A stretch of DNA of 64,000 nt from positions 1 through 64,000 of the forward strand of contig JAISCA010000048.1 in assembly GCA_031265875.1 (NCBI GenBank). Direction: 5' to 3'. The DNA comes from Propionibacteriaceae bacterium. GTDB taxonomy: Bacteria > Actinomycetota > Actinomycetes > Propionibacteriales > Propionibacteriaceae. The notes below the pieces were generated by a model. It was not told where the DNA came from. It worked only from the letters and a program-made list of their open reading frames with translations, and made no database searches. Positions 19,704 to 28,837 of the stretch are shown in pieces. The position numbers and the translations under genes were made by a program. Every line of letters starts with the position of its first letter. Positions within the stretch are counted from its first letter, which is position 1.

Positions 19704-21361
19704 TGGGTCCGCGCGGTCCCGAGCAGGACCTCCTCGGCTTGTTTGGTCCACTGGCCGTCGACCATGGCGGCCGCCACCTGGGGCAACCGCTGGGGCAGGT
19801 CGACCAACCGGATCAACCCCAGCTCGGCCAGGGCGGGGTAGACCACGATCTTGCCTTGGCTGGTGCGGTCGATGACGCTGGCGATGGCGGCTGGCACGCC
19901 GTTCAGGCCGGCGATGGCGTCGAGCGAGATATTGGTGTCGACCACACCTGACTCGATCCGCTGGACCACGGTGGCGACGTCGACGATGCGGGAGCCGGAG
20001 GTGCCGACCAGGTAGATGTGACGGTCCACGATGGCGTCCAGGTCGAGGGCGGCCATGGTGCCGACGGCGAAGCCGGCGAAGGCGTTGACGATCGAACCGG
20101 ATCCGGCCCAGCCGATGGCCGAAGCCACCAAGGGAGCGGCCGGCACCATCAGAGCGATGTAATCGTAGGCCTGCTCCGGCAGTGGCTGGCTGACCGAGTT
20201 CCAAACCCTGGTCTGGGCCCCGCTGCGAGCGGCCAGAGGGGCCAGGACTCGCTCTAAATGGGCCAAGCGCTCGTCATTGACGTCGACCGCGTCCAAGCTG
20301 ACATCGGGCACGCCCAAGGTGATGGTGCGGACGGCGTGCATCAAACCCATCGGACCGGCCGCGCCGATCACGGCCACCCGGTCGCCCGGTCCGAGGTCGC
20401 AACTGGCCGGCACGGCGTCGTAACCGACCTGGGGCTGATGGCCGGTGGTGCCGGTGTAGCGGATCAGGTCGTAGTGGACCCGGCCGACGTCGATCTGGAC
20501 CGGGCGGCCGAAACTGGCCCCGCCCTGCACCAGGTTCATCAGTCCGCCACTGGCCAGATGCGGGCTCAGGGCCTCCACCAGGTCCGGGTCGGACCCGAAA
20601 TAGACGATGTCGTCGAACTGGCCTAAGACTTGATCGACCGTCGCCAGCGCCTGCGCCGGCAGGCTCGGATCGTTCAGACCGACCGTGACCAACGAGGCCG
20701 GTCGGGCCTGGGCCAGCAACTCGGCCAGCCCCTCCACCGGGACCCCGGCGTCGGCCACCAGCAACAGCGCGCCACCGGCCAGCGGCCCGCGCCGGTCGCC
20801 CCAGGTGTACGAGGCCTCGACGCAGGCCCAAGGCTCGGCCAAGGCGATGGCGGAGGCCGACGGACCCTCCGAGACCGGGATCAAGAAGCGCTCGTCAGTC
20901 TCGGGGTCGATCACGACTCGCTCGTCCAAGATGGTGTACTCGGCCAGACCGCCGTCGATGGTGTAACCGAAGGAGACGTTGGAAGCGGCTGTCGGCAGAT
21001 GCCGATAATCGGTCTGGATGGCCACCCGCTCCCCCACCTGGTGGCGCTTGACCTGATCGCCGACCGCCACGATCCGGGCCACCGGCTCATGGCCGGGCGT
21101 GACCGGCTGGTCGCCGGGCGCGTAACCGGCCACGGTGGCCAGCTCGGCCGGGGTCAGCCCGCCGATGGCTGCGCTCTTACGCGGGTGCCGGCTGAAGGCG
21201 TGCAACAGCTTGGTGTCGGAGAAACAGATGCCGCAGGCCTCCATCCGCAATAACAACTGAGTCGGCCCCAGCGGCGGCAGCGGTTTAGCGGGATCGACCT
21301 CGATTCGATCCGGGCCGGTGAAAACGACGGCCCGTTGGGTGGTGGGAATGGGATCTGTCAT
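19700..21361 (-). CDS. medium-chain zinc-type dehydrogenase with tandem Rossmann domains
   Basis: A 553-aa member of the medium-chain dehydrogenase family, about 200 residues longer than usual. The catalytic domain has EACGICFSD (catalytic C43) and GHE (H91/E92), while the four structural-zinc cysteines are missing. Two nucleotide-binding-like segments follow. The first (about 195-307) lacks a glycine fingerprint but ends in the family's typical YTGTTG. The second has GAAGPMG (333-339) and ends in LVGTSGS followed by the usual C-terminal helix. I chose the ATG at 21361 because GAGGTG precedes it. It lies between rhaEW and the E2 gene. A plausible substrate is lactaldehyde, propanediol or lactate, but this is inference. 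Confidence 0.75.
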   Translation of the reverse strand: MTDPIPTTQRAVVFTGPDRIEVDPAKPLPPLGPTQLLLRMEACGICFSDTKLLHAFSRHPRKSAAIGGLTPAELATVAGYAPGDQPVTPGHEPVARIVAVGDQVKRHQVGERVAIQTDYRHLPTAASNVSFGYTIDGGLAEYTILDERVVIDPETDERFLIPVSEGPSASAIALAEPWACVEASYTWGDRRGPLAGGALLLVADAGVPVEGLAELLAQARPASLVTVGLNDPSLPAQALATVDQVLGQFDDIVYFGSDPDLVEALSPHLASGGLMNLVQGGASFGRPVQIDVGRVHYDLIRYTGTTGHQPQVGYDAVPASCDLGPGDRVAVIGAAGPMGLMHAVRTITLGVPDVSLDAVDVNDERLAHLERVLAPLAARSGAQTRVWNSVSQPLPEQAYDYIALMVPAAPLVASAIGWAGSGSIVNAFAGFAVGTMAALDLDAIVDRHIYLVGTSGSRIVDVATVVQRIESGVVDTNISLDAIAGLNGVPAAIASVIDRTSQGKIVVYPALAELGLIRLVDLPQRLPQVAAAMVDGQWTKQAEEVLLGTARTQ

Positions 21362-21377
21362 CTTGGGCACCTCGACC

Positions 21378-23354
21378 TCAACTCATCATGATCTGACCGC
21401 CGGTCACGGGTATGGCCTGACCGGTCTCGTACTGCTGGGCGACGATATAGAACAGGGCTTCGGCCACATCCTCCGGCAGGCAGCCTCGGCCCATCGGCGC
21501 CTTCGCCTCATAGTAGGCCCTGACCTCGGCCAGACTGGTCGCGCCCGGCACCTTGCCCGCCTGGAGGTATTGCACGAAGAGGCCCCGCTCGGGATCGGAC
21601 CAGAGCGGCCCGTCCAAGAAGTTACCGGGACAGATGGCGTTGACCTTGATGCCCGACTCGACCAATTCCAGGGCGAAGGATTGAGTCAAGCCGATGCCGC
21701 CGAACTTCGAGCCGGCGTAGGCGAAATTACGCTTCGACCCGGCCAAGCCGGACTTGGAGTTGATCTCGACGATGTCGAAGAGACGGTCGGGCCGGGCCCG
21801 GTGCTGGGCCGCCATGATGGGAGCCACCGCCCGTACGCCTAAGAAGTAACCTCGATAATTGATGGCCGTGACCAGATCGAAGTCGGCCAGCGTCAATTCG
21901 GTGACGGCCCCGGCCCGGGCCACGCCGGCGTTGGAGACGAACAGATCGACGCCGCCGTACCAACTCAAGATCTGAGCCCAGGCCGCCGCCTGCGAGGCTT
22001 CGTCGGACACGTCCAAGAGGACCGCCTGGGCTCGGCCGGGTCCGTATTGGGCGCTCAGACGGGCCGCTTCGGCGCTGGCCCGCTCCAGGTTTAGATCGGC
22101 TAGGACGACGTGGGCGCCGGCCGCGACGGCGGCCGTGGCCAGACCCAAGCCGAAGCCTTGGGCGGCCCCGGTCACCACCGCCACCTGTCCGGCCAGACGA
22201 CCGCTCTGATGGCGGCCGGTCAGACCTTTGCGATAAGCCTCGGCCTCCCACTGCTCGATGAACTCGACCTCCTCCGGGGCCATGGTGCGAGTTTGGCCCA
22301 AGCGGTCGGCGTCCCGGCTGACGCGCAGAGCGTCGGTGAAGATCTCCAACGAGTTACGGGCCGTCGCCCAGTCCGCCCCGGCCGCGTAGGCCACCAATCC
22401 TGGCACCACCACCAGGGTGGGCAGGCGGTGGTGACGCTCCTGGTAGGCGTCGAGGGCGGCCCGGGTGAGATCGGCCGCTCGGCTGAGATCGTCCGGTAGC
22501 TCGACCAGACAGGGCAGGGCGCCGGCGTAGACGATTTGGTCTGGGATGAGCGGTCCTTGGCTGACCATCGGCCACCCCACTCGAGTCTCGGACCGGACTA
22601 ATTCCGAGCCGTCCGAGGTGACTTGGGCCAAGGCTCCCTGCGGGCTGAGCCAGCCCCGTAACAAAGGAGCCAAGATGCCCGTCACCGCCGCTGACCGGGC
22701 CGGGTCGGCCGGCGGGGCGGGCGGCGCCGGCACGGCCGCGATGGCCGCGGTGACCGCGTCGGTCAAATGCTCCACCAGCCGGATCAGCTCGGCCTCGCTG
22801 TCAGCCGCCACGATGACGCCGTGGTTGCGCAGCAGGGTGATACCGGGCGCGGGCTGGCCGGTACGGGCGCTGTGATCGCGCCGGGCCTGATCGATCAAGC
22901 GGGCCAGCGGCACGCCCGGGTCGATGTAGTCGACCACCACGGCCTCGTCGCCGAACAAGCGGGCGGCCAACTGGTGGGCCTCCTGGTTGCAGGTCAGGGC
23001 GTTGGCCGCCAGGGGGTGCAGGTGCAGCACCAGGGCCTCCGGCAGGAGGGCGTGGAATAGGATCTCGACGCTGGGCCGACGGCCGTCGGCCGGTCCCAGA
23101 CGGGCCCGTTGGGCGGCCCAGATGACCGGGTCGCCTTCGACCGGTTCGCTCGAGCGCAAGGCTTCCAGCAAGACGTCGATCTTGAGCGGCACCAGGTCCT
23201 CGGCTCGCAGGGTGGCCAAGGCGGTGCCCGAAGGTTTGATACGCAGCACGCCATCACGCTTGACGGAGGCGTTGCCGCCGCCGGCGCGGGCGAACTCAGG
23301 ACCGCCGAAACGGTGGCAGACCCGGATCAGGGCCTCGGTCAGCGGGTCGGACAT
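21378..23354 (-). CDS. rhaEW: bifunctional rhamnulose-1-phosphate aldolase / lactaldehyde dehydrogenase
   Basis: A two-domain enzyme of 658 aa. Residues 1-380 form a class II aldolase/adducin domain with the metal-binding HLH pair (H111, H113) and a later NHGV histidine. Residues 390-658 form a short-chain dehydrogenase with TGAAQGFG cofactor loop, NAG, a catalytic Ser in NSKSG and YAGSK (Tyr/Lys). This matches the RhaEW fusion of bacterial rhamnose regulons, which splits rhamnulose-1-P into DHAP and L-lactaldehyde and oxidises the aldehyde. The ATG at 23354 has a near-perfect Shine-Dalgarno (AGGAGGA), ruling out the longer upstream frame. It overlaps the PHP-like gene by 16 bp. Confidence 0.9.
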   Translation of the reverse strand: MSDPLTEALIRVCHRFGGPEFARAGGGNASVKRDGVLRIKPSGTALATLRAEDLVPLKIDVLLEALRSSEPVEGDPVIWAAQRARLGPADGRRPSVEILFHALLPEALVLHLHPLAANALTCNQEAHQLAARLFGDEAVVVDYIDPGVPLARLIDQARRDHSARTGQPAPGITLLRNHGVIVAADSEAELIRLVEHLTDAVTAAIAAVPAPPAPPADPARSAAVTGILAPLLRGWLSPQGALAQVTSDGSELVRSETRVGWPMVSQGPLIPDQIVYAGALPCLVELPDDLSRAADLTRAALDAYQERHHRLPTLVVVPGLVAYAAGADWATARNSLEIFTDALRVSRDADRLGQTRTMAPEEVEFIEQWEAEAYRKGLTGRHQSGRLAGQVAVVTGAAQGFGLGLATAAVAAGAHVVLADLNLERASAEAARLSAQYGPGRAQAVLLDVSDEASQAAAWAQILSWYGGVDLFVSNAGVARAGAVTELTLADFDLVTAINYRGYFLGVRAVAPIMAAQHRARPDRLFDIVEINSKSGLAGSKRNFAYAGSKFGGIGLTQSFALELVESGIKVNAICPGNFLDGPLWSDPERGLFVQYLQAGKVPGATSLAEVRAYYEAKAPMGRGCLPEDVAEALFYIVAQQYETGQAIPVTGGQIMMS

Positions 23355-24553
23355 GACTCCTCCTGGGCTTCGATGATGGCCTGTCCTTGGGCCATCAGAC
23401 TGGTGCGCTGCGAGCCTCGGGCGATCAGCTGGCCGTCGCCATCGACGTAGCCGGGCAGTCCCCGACTGGTGCGGTCGGCGTGGGCGGCCACCAGACAAGT
23501 GGCCTCGTAGAAGGCTTGACGGGCTGAGGCCGAGACCGGGCCGTCGAGACAGAACGGGTCCAGGCTAACGCGCTGGGCGGTGTTGTGCTCGGTGCCAGCC
23601 ATGACGATCAGGCCGGCGGCTTGGAAGGCTTCGACGTAGCGATCCACCACCGCGCCACGGTTGCGCAGCGGGATCAGTTCGGCCGCCCACACTCCCCGAT
23701 CGACCAGGGCTTGGGCCAGCCGCTCGGGCGAGGCCTCGAAGGGACAGACCGGATCGGCTCCGTCGGCCAGGGTCGGATAACAAGGGATGCCGCCCCGGTC
23801 CAGCACGTAGTCGTAGGCGGCGGCGAAATCGAGTGGCACCTCAGCCACGAAGCCCGGCTTGCCCACCTTCATGAGACGGGACCTCAGCTCGCCTTGCAGA
23901 GCCACCGGATCGTCCAAGTCGACCTGGCTGGGGTCGCCGTAGGCCCGTTCCAGGACGGTGGCCCGACGGGTCATGCTCAGCTCGGCCAAGGCTAGCTGGA
24001 GGGCCAGAGCGATGTGACGCTCCTGCAAAGAGACCCACTCCAGCGGGACCTCGGCCCGGGCGGCCACTTGGGCGGCGATGGTCTCAGCCGTCAGAGCGCA
24101 ATCCAGACCGGCCTCGGCCAGACAGCGGACCAGACGTTCGACCATCTGACTGGCCCTGACGTCGTTGCCCCGCCGGATCGCCTCGGCGGTGGCCTGGGCC
24201 CGCTGCGACAGTGGACGCTCCGGGTCGATGCCCTTGCCGCAGAAGTACATCCGGCCCGGGTTGGACGGATCGTTGACCCTGATCCCAGCCTGTTCCAGAT
24301 CCGCCGCCAAGGTGATGAACTCCAGTCCGAAGAGAGGCGTCAGGCCACCTCGACGAGCTTGACGACCGAATTCGGCGTAGACCCGCTGATCGTAGAAATT
24401 GGAGATGCCGAGCGCCTTCAGGCCTTCGCGACGGGCTTGCTCGATCACCTCCGCCAGATTGGCGAAGGCCGAGAAATTGGGCGGCAGATGGACGTGGGTG
24501 TTGACCGCCGGCGGCCGCCGGGTGGCGGGGCTCGGCGCGGCGCCTAGTTCCAT
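23339..24553 (-). CDS. PHP-like putative metal-dependent hydrolase in the rhamnose operon
   Basis: A 404-aa protein of unclear function. Its N-terminus has NTHVHLPPN (H20, H22), resembling motif I of PHP-domain phosphoesterases. GLEF (E78) resembles motif II, and TEHNTAQR near residue 344 offers a further histidine. The segment GLKALGISNFYD matches the PHP strand after motif I. The middle region (about 100-250) is an all-helical insertion not usual for PHP phosphatases. The start overlaps the rhaI stop by 10 bp and its end overlaps rhaEW, so it is firmly embedded in the operon. It could act on a sugar phosphate or aldehyde intermediate. This is inference. Confidence 0.65.
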   Translation of the reverse strand: MELGAAPSPATRRPPAVNTHVHLPPNFSAFANLAEVIEQARREGLKALGISNFYDQRVYAEFGRQARRGGLTPLFGLEFITLAADLEQAGIRVNDPSNPGRMYFCGKGIDPERPLSQRAQATAEAIRRGNDVRASQMVERLVRCLAEAGLDCALTAETIAAQVAARAEVPLEWVSLQERHIALALQLALAELSMTRRATVLERAYGDPSQVDLDDPVALQGELRSRLMKVGKPGFVAEVPLDFAAAYDYVLDRGGIPCYPTLADGADPVCPFEASPERLAQALVDRGVWAAELIPLRNRGAVVDRYVEAFQAAGLIVMAGTEHNTAQRVSLDPFCLDGPVSASARQAFYEATCLVAAHADRTSRGLPGYVDGDGQLIARGSQRTSLMAQGQAIIEAQEESCPTR

Positions 24554-25704
24554 GAGGCCTGCACGCCGCCGATCCGCTCCGCTTCGATACGGTCCTGGTA
24601 GCCGCTGCCCTTGAAGGCCGCGACCGGGTCGCCCGGCAGACCGCGGGAGACTCTCAGATCGGCCAGATCCTCGCGCACGTCGGTGAAGAAGGCGTCCATG
24701 TAGATGGCGTTGGCGGCTAACACGTCACCGGCCGTCTGGGCCTGGGACAAAGCCGTGCGATCCAGCAGCAGAGCCCGTGCCAGCATCTCCTGGACGTTGA
24801 GGACCGAGCGGATCTGACCCTCGATGTGCTTCTCGATGTTGTGGCACTGATCCAGCATCAAAGCCACCTCCGGGTTGGGGTAGCCGCCACCGCGCACCAC
24901 TTCGACCAGGATGCGGAAGAGCTGGAAGGGGTCGGCCGCCCCCACCATCAAGTCGTCGTCGGCGTAGAAGCGCGAGTTGAAGTCGAAGGAGCCCAGCCGA
25001 CCCAGCCTGAGCAATTGCGCCACGATGAACTCGATATTGGTGCCGGGGGCGTGGTGGCCGGTGTCGAGGCAGACCATGGCCTTGGGGCCGAGGGCCTGGC
25101 ATTGGATCAACGAGGTGCCCCAGTCCGGCACGTCGGTGTGATAGAAGGCCGGCTCGAAGAACTTGTACTCCAGGACCAGGCGCTGGTCTGGGCCCAGGGC
25201 GGCGTAGATCTCGGCCAGAGATTCGGCTAAACGCTCCTGACGGGCGCGAATGTCGTCCTGACCGGGGTAGTTGGTGCCGTCGGCCAACCAGATCTTGAGA
25301 TCGCGCGAACCGGTCTGGCCCATGATCTCGACACAGTCCAAATTGTGCCGGACGGCTTTGGCCCGGACCTTGGGATCGAGATGGCACAAGCTGCCGAACT
25401 TGTAGTCGGGATCCTGGAAGGTGTTGGAGTTGATCGTGCCCAGGCGCACGCCTAGGTCCTGGGCGTACTGAGACAGCTCCGCGAAATCATCCACCTGGTC
25501 CCAGGGGATGTGCAGAGCCACCAATGGCGCCAGACCGGTCACACGATGGACCTGGGCGGCGTCGGCGATCTTCTCCTTGGGGTCGCGCGGCGTGCCGGGT
25601 TGGGGAAAAACCTTGAAACGAGTGCCCGAGTTGCCATAGGCCCAGGACGGGACTTCGATGCCGAGACCGCTGAGGGTGTCGGCGACATCAGAGAATGAGA
25701 GCAT
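24544..25704 (-). CDS. rhaI: L-rhamnose isomerase, RhaI type
   Basis: The 386-aa TIM-barrel enzyme converts L-rhamnose to L-rhamnulose. It resembles the Pseudomonas-type isomerase (xylose-isomerase-like barrel), not E. coli RhaA. Metal- and substrate-binding barrel strands are visible in LEYKFFEPAFYHTD, CLDTGHHAPGTN and FNSRFYADDDL. It is the first gene of the minus-strand operon. GAAGGAG lies upstream of the ATG at 25704, and a -35/-10 pair with an overlapping operator sits in the 177-bp gap to rhaB. Confidence 0.9.
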   Translation of the reverse strand: MLSFSDVADTLSGLGIEVPSWAYGNSGTRFKVFPQPGTPRDPKEKIADAAQVHRVTGLAPLVALHIPWDQVDDFAELSQYAQDLGVRLGTINSNTFQDPDYKFGSLCHLDPKVRAKAVRHNLDCVEIMGQTGSRDLKIWLADGTNYPGQDDIRARQERLAESLAEIYAALGPDQRLVLEYKFFEPAFYHTDVPDWGTSLIQCQALGPKAMVCLDTGHHAPGTNIEFIVAQLLRLGRLGSFDFNSRFYADDDLMVGAADPFQLFRILVEVVRGGGYPNPEVALMLDQCHNIEKHIEGQIRSVLNVQEMLARALLLDRTALSQAQTAGDVLAANAIYMDAFFTDVREDLADLRVSRGLPGDPVAAFKGSGYQDRIEAERIGGVQASWN

Positions 25705-25724
25705 CGGTGCTCCTTCAGTTCTGG

Positions 25725-25740
25725 ATTTAATCGATTTAGA
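25725..25740. promoter_or_regulatory. candidate operator between rhaI and rhaB
   Basis: The palindrome AATCGATT (25729-25736) is embedded in an AT-rich stretch of otherwise GC-rich DNA. It lies where rhaI transcription should begin, immediately downstream of the -10 at 25740-25745. Its form resembles LacI-family operators, and binding there would block rhaI transcription. No regulator gene is in the window. Confidence 0.5.
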
Positions 25741-25768
25741 CTCTACGAGGAGCGCCGCTCGGAGTCAA
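25740..25768 (-). promoter_or_regulatory. rhaI operon promoter
   Basis: On the minus strand TTGACT (25768-25763), a 17-bp spacer and TAGAGT (25745-25740) form a vegetative-type promoter about 35 bp upstream of the rhaI ATG. It abuts the AATCGATT operator. Confidence 0.6.
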
Positions 25769-25791
25769 GGCCTGAAGACGCTCGAATGGTA

Positions 25792-25820
25792 TTGACAGCA
25801 TCGCCTGGCCGGCTTAGCCT
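25792..25820 (+). promoter_or_regulatory. rhaB promoter
   Basis: A perfect TTGACA -35 (25792-25797), a 17-bp spacer and TAGCCT (25815-25820) lie 61 bp upstream of the rhaB ATG. It is divergent from and back-to-back with the rhaI promoter. Confidence 0.6.
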
Positions 25821-25881
25821 CGGGCGCGGCGCCCACGACGGTCGCCTACCCGATCCGGCCCGTTCTCAGGAAAGGGACGCC

Positions 25882-27366
25882 ATGACCAATCCCGCCTTTT
25901 TCGCCGCCGTCGATTTGGGGGCCACCAGCGGCCGGGTCATCCTGGGCCGACTGGCCGACGACGCCTTCACTCTGGAGCCGGTCCACCGCTTCACCACCCC
26001 GGCTTTCCAATCCGCCGGCCCAGTGCCCCACTGGCATTGGCGAGCCGGCCGGCTGCGGGCCGAGATCGCCACTGGCCTGGCTCGAGCCCAGGCTCGGGCC
26101 GGTCGGCTGGACGGGGTCGGGGTCGACACCTGGGGCGTCGACTACGGCCGCCTCGACGCCAGCGGCGGATTGCTCGAAGAGCCCTTCAACTACCGCGACG
26201 ATCGCACCCTGGGCGTCCCGGAGCGCTTCTTCGCCGATTTCCCGGCCGAACGGCTGTACGACCTGACCGGCTTGCAGGTCATGCCGATCAACACCATTTT
26301 CCAATTGGTGGCCCAGGCCGACGACCCGGCTTGGAGGCAGGTCGACCGGATGCTGTGGCTGCCTGACCTGTTCAATTATTGGTTGAGCGGAGTGCAAGCG
26401 ACTGAACTGACCATCGCCTCCACCAGCGGCTTGCTCGACGTGGCCCAACGCGACTGGTCGCCCGCCCTGCTCCAACACTTGGACCAGCGCCATGGCCTCG
26501 ACCTGAGCGGCCGGTTGGCCCCCATCGTCCAGCCCGGCGCCGTGCTGGGGCCGCTCGACCCTGCCGTCGCCGCTAGCCGGCCGCCGGTCGTGGCGGTGGC
26601 CTCCCACGACACCGCCTCGGCCATCGTCGCCATCCCGACCGCCAGCTCTGATTTCGCCTACATCTCGTCTGGCACCTGGTCCCTAGTCGGTCTGGAACTG
26701 CCTCAGCCGATCACCTCGCCGGCTTCCCGGCAGGCCAATTTCACCAATGAGTTGGGCTTGGACGGCACCGTCCGCTACCTCCAGAACGTGATGGGCCTGT
26801 GGGTCTTGAACCAGGCCCTGGAGGATTTTGAACGCCTCGGCCAGCCCCATCAGCTGGGTCCCCTGCTGGAGGAAGCCAGCGCGGTCGAGCCACTGGCCTG
26901 CGTGCTAGACATGTCGGACGACCGATTGCGCGCGCCCGGCCAGATGGTGGCCCGCCTGACCGAGGCGGCCCGGCGCTCGGGCCAGCCCGTGCCCGACTCC
27001 CCGGCCGCCTGGATTCGGGCCATCCTGGACTCTCTGGCCTTGGCCTATCGTCGCTCCATCCGTGCGGCCCAGGCTCTGTCCGGCCGACCGGTCGAGGTCG
27101 TCCATGTGGTGGGCGGGGGCTGCCAGAACCAGTTGCTCTGCCAGTTGACGGCCGAAGCCCTCGGTCGCCCAGTCGTGGCCGGACCGGCCGAGGGCACCGC
27201 CTTGGGCAACCTCTTGGTGCAGGCCCGGGCCACCGGCCACCTCAGCGGCGATCTCTTCGACCTGCGCCGGGTGGCGGCCGCCAGTTGCGCCGTCACGACC
27301 TATCGGCCGGGCCAGCTCGATCTGCCGGAGAGGCGCTGGGATGAAGCCGAGAGCCGTTTGGGCTAA
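25882..27366 (+). CDS. rhaB: rhamnulokinase
   Basis: The 494-aa FGGY-family sugar kinase phosphorylates L-rhamnulose to rhamnulose-1-phosphate. The N-terminal ATP-binding strand (AVDLGATSGRVILGRL), GVDTWGVDYG, the SHDTASA strand containing the catalytic Asp and the C-terminal GGGCQNQLL phosphate motif are all present. The ATG at 25882 follows AGGAAAGGGA; an upstream in-frame ATG at 25786 overlaps the promoter and is rejected. It is transcribed divergently from rhaI and ends 40 bp from the convergent thrC. Confidence 0.93.
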   Translation: MTNPAFFAAVDLGATSGRVILGRLADDAFTLEPVHRFTTPAFQSAGPVPHWHWRAGRLRAEIATGLARAQARAGRLDGVGVDTWGVDYGRLDASGGLLEEPFNYRDDRTLGVPERFFADFPAERLYDLTGLQVMPINTIFQLVAQADDPAWRQVDRMLWLPDLFNYWLSGVQATELTIASTSGLLDVAQRDWSPALLQHLDQRHGLDLSGRLAPIVQPGAVLGPLDPAVAASRPPVVAVASHDTASAIVAIPTASSDFAYISSGTWSLVGLELPQPITSPASRQANFTNELGLDGTVRYLQNVMGLWVLNQALEDFERLGQPHQLGPLLEEASAVEPLACVLDMSDDRLRAPGQMVARLTEAARRSGQPVPDSPAAWIRAILDSLALAYRRSIRAAQALSGRPVEVVHVVGGGCQNQLLCQLTAEALGRPVVAGPAEGTALGNLLVQARATGHLSGDLFDLRRVAAASCAVTTYRPGQLDLPERRWDEAESRLG

Positions 27367-27406
27367 ACCGCGACCGCGATCCACGGCTGGGCCTGACCAG
27401 CTCGAC

Positions 27407-28837
27407 TCAGCCGGCCCGCTCCACCAGGATCTGTTTGAGCTGGTCCAGCCCGCCGGTCAGCTCGATGGCGTGGGAGGGAGCGTCCAAGACGCCGGCGAAG
27501 CGGTCTGGGATGGGAGCTGGGAAACCGACCGCCTCGATCAGAGTGTCGGCGAACTTGATCGGTAGGGCCGTCTCCAGACAGATCATGGGCTCCGGTCCCC
27601 TCAAGCGGCGGCCCACTGTCACACCGTCGGCCGTGTGAGGGTCGATCAGACGGCCACAGTCGCGCCAGACGGCGGCGATGGCGGCCAGACGGTCGGAGTG
27701 GGTGGAGGAGCCGGCTTGGAAGCCGAAGACGTCACGGGCACGCTCGACCGCGCCCTGGGCGGTGAGGTCGATCTGGCCGCTGGCGGGCAGGACCTGACCG
27801 AACAGACGGGCCACCTCGGCGGCGTCGCCGTCCAGCAGGTCGAAGACGAAGCGCTCGAAGTTGGAGGCCTTGGAGATGTCCATCGAGGGGCTCGAGGTGG
27901 CGAAGGTTTGCTCGGCCGAACGCACCCGGTAGATCCCTGTCTGGAAGAACTCGGCCAGGACGTTGTTCTCATTGGTGGCCAGGACCAACCGCGCGATGGG
28001 CAGACCCATGACCCGCGCGATGTGACCCGAGATGATGTTGCCGAAGTTGCCGGTCGGCACCGCCAGCGAGACCGGCTGGTCGTCGGCTGGGGCCACCCGC
28101 AGCCAACTGGCGATGTAGTAGACGACCTGAGCGGCCAGCCGGGCCCAGTTGATCGAGTTGACCGCCCCAAGCTCCAGCCGGGCCTTCAACTCGGCGTCGG
28201 CGTTGACCGCTTTGACTAGGTCTTGACAGTCGTCGAAGGCTCCTGGCACGGTCAGATTGACGACGCCGGGGTCGTCGATGCCGTACATCTGACCGCGTTG
28301 GAAAGCCGTCATACGGCCTTGCGGGCTGAGCATGAAGACTTTGATCCGGCTTTGACCCAGCATGGCCCGCTCGGCGGCCGAGCCGGTGTCGCCCGAGGTC
28401 GCTCCCAGGATGGTGATACGCCGGTCACGCCGGCCGAGCTCGTATTCGAACAACTCGGCCAGCAATCGCATGGCCAGGTCCTTGAAGGCCGCCGTGGGGC
28501 CGTTCGACAGCTGAGCCAGCCAGAGCCCGTCGTTCAAGGGCGAGACCGGCACGATGTCGGGTCCGTCGAATTGCTCGGCCGTGTAGGCCCGTCGACAGAT
28601 CCGCTCCAGATCGGCCGTCGGGATGTCGTCACAGAACAGGCCGAGGACTTGGTGGGCCAATCCGGCGTAGCCTCGCCGGGCCCAGGTGCGCCGCAGATCG
28701 CCTAAGTCCGAGCGGTCCAGCCGGGGCCACTCGACCGGCCAATACAGCCCGCCGTCCGGGGCCAGGCCCTCCAACAGGATGTCGCAGAAATTAGCTGGCT
28801 GCGAGGCGTCTAGCTGACGGGTGGAGCGGTATCTCAC
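27407..28837 (-). CDS. thrC: threonine synthase
   Basis: The 476-aa PLP enzyme converts O-phosphohomoserine to threonine. The PLP lysine is K119 in NGPTAAFKD, and the phosphate-binding region [11 protein letters not shown] lies shortly after. Length and motifs match the long (E. coli/yeast) thrC type. The GTG start overlaps the rpe stop as GTGA. Confidence 0.94.
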   Translation of the reverse strand: MRYRSTRQLDASQPANFCDILLEGLAPDGGLYWPVEWPRLDRSDLGDLRRTWARRGYAGLAHQVLGLFCDDIPTADLERICRRAYTAEQFDGPDIVPVSPLNDGLWLAQLSNGPTAAFKDLAMRLLAELFEYELGRRDRRITILGATSGDTGSAAERAMLGQSRIKVFMLSPQGRMTAFQRGQMYGIDDPGVVNLTVPGAFDDCQDLVKAVNADAELKARLELGAVNSINWARLAAQVVYYIASWLRVAPADDQPVSLAVPTGNFGNIISGHIARVMGLPIARLVLATNENNVLAEFFQTGIYRVRSAEQTFATSSPSMDISKASNFERFVFDLLDGDAAEVARLFGQVLPASGQIDLTAQGAVERARDVFGFQAGSSTHSDRLAAIAAVWRDCGRLIDPHTADGVTVGRRLRGPEPMICLETALPIKFADTLIEAVGFPAPIPDRFAGVLDAPSHAIELTGGLDQLKQILVERAG

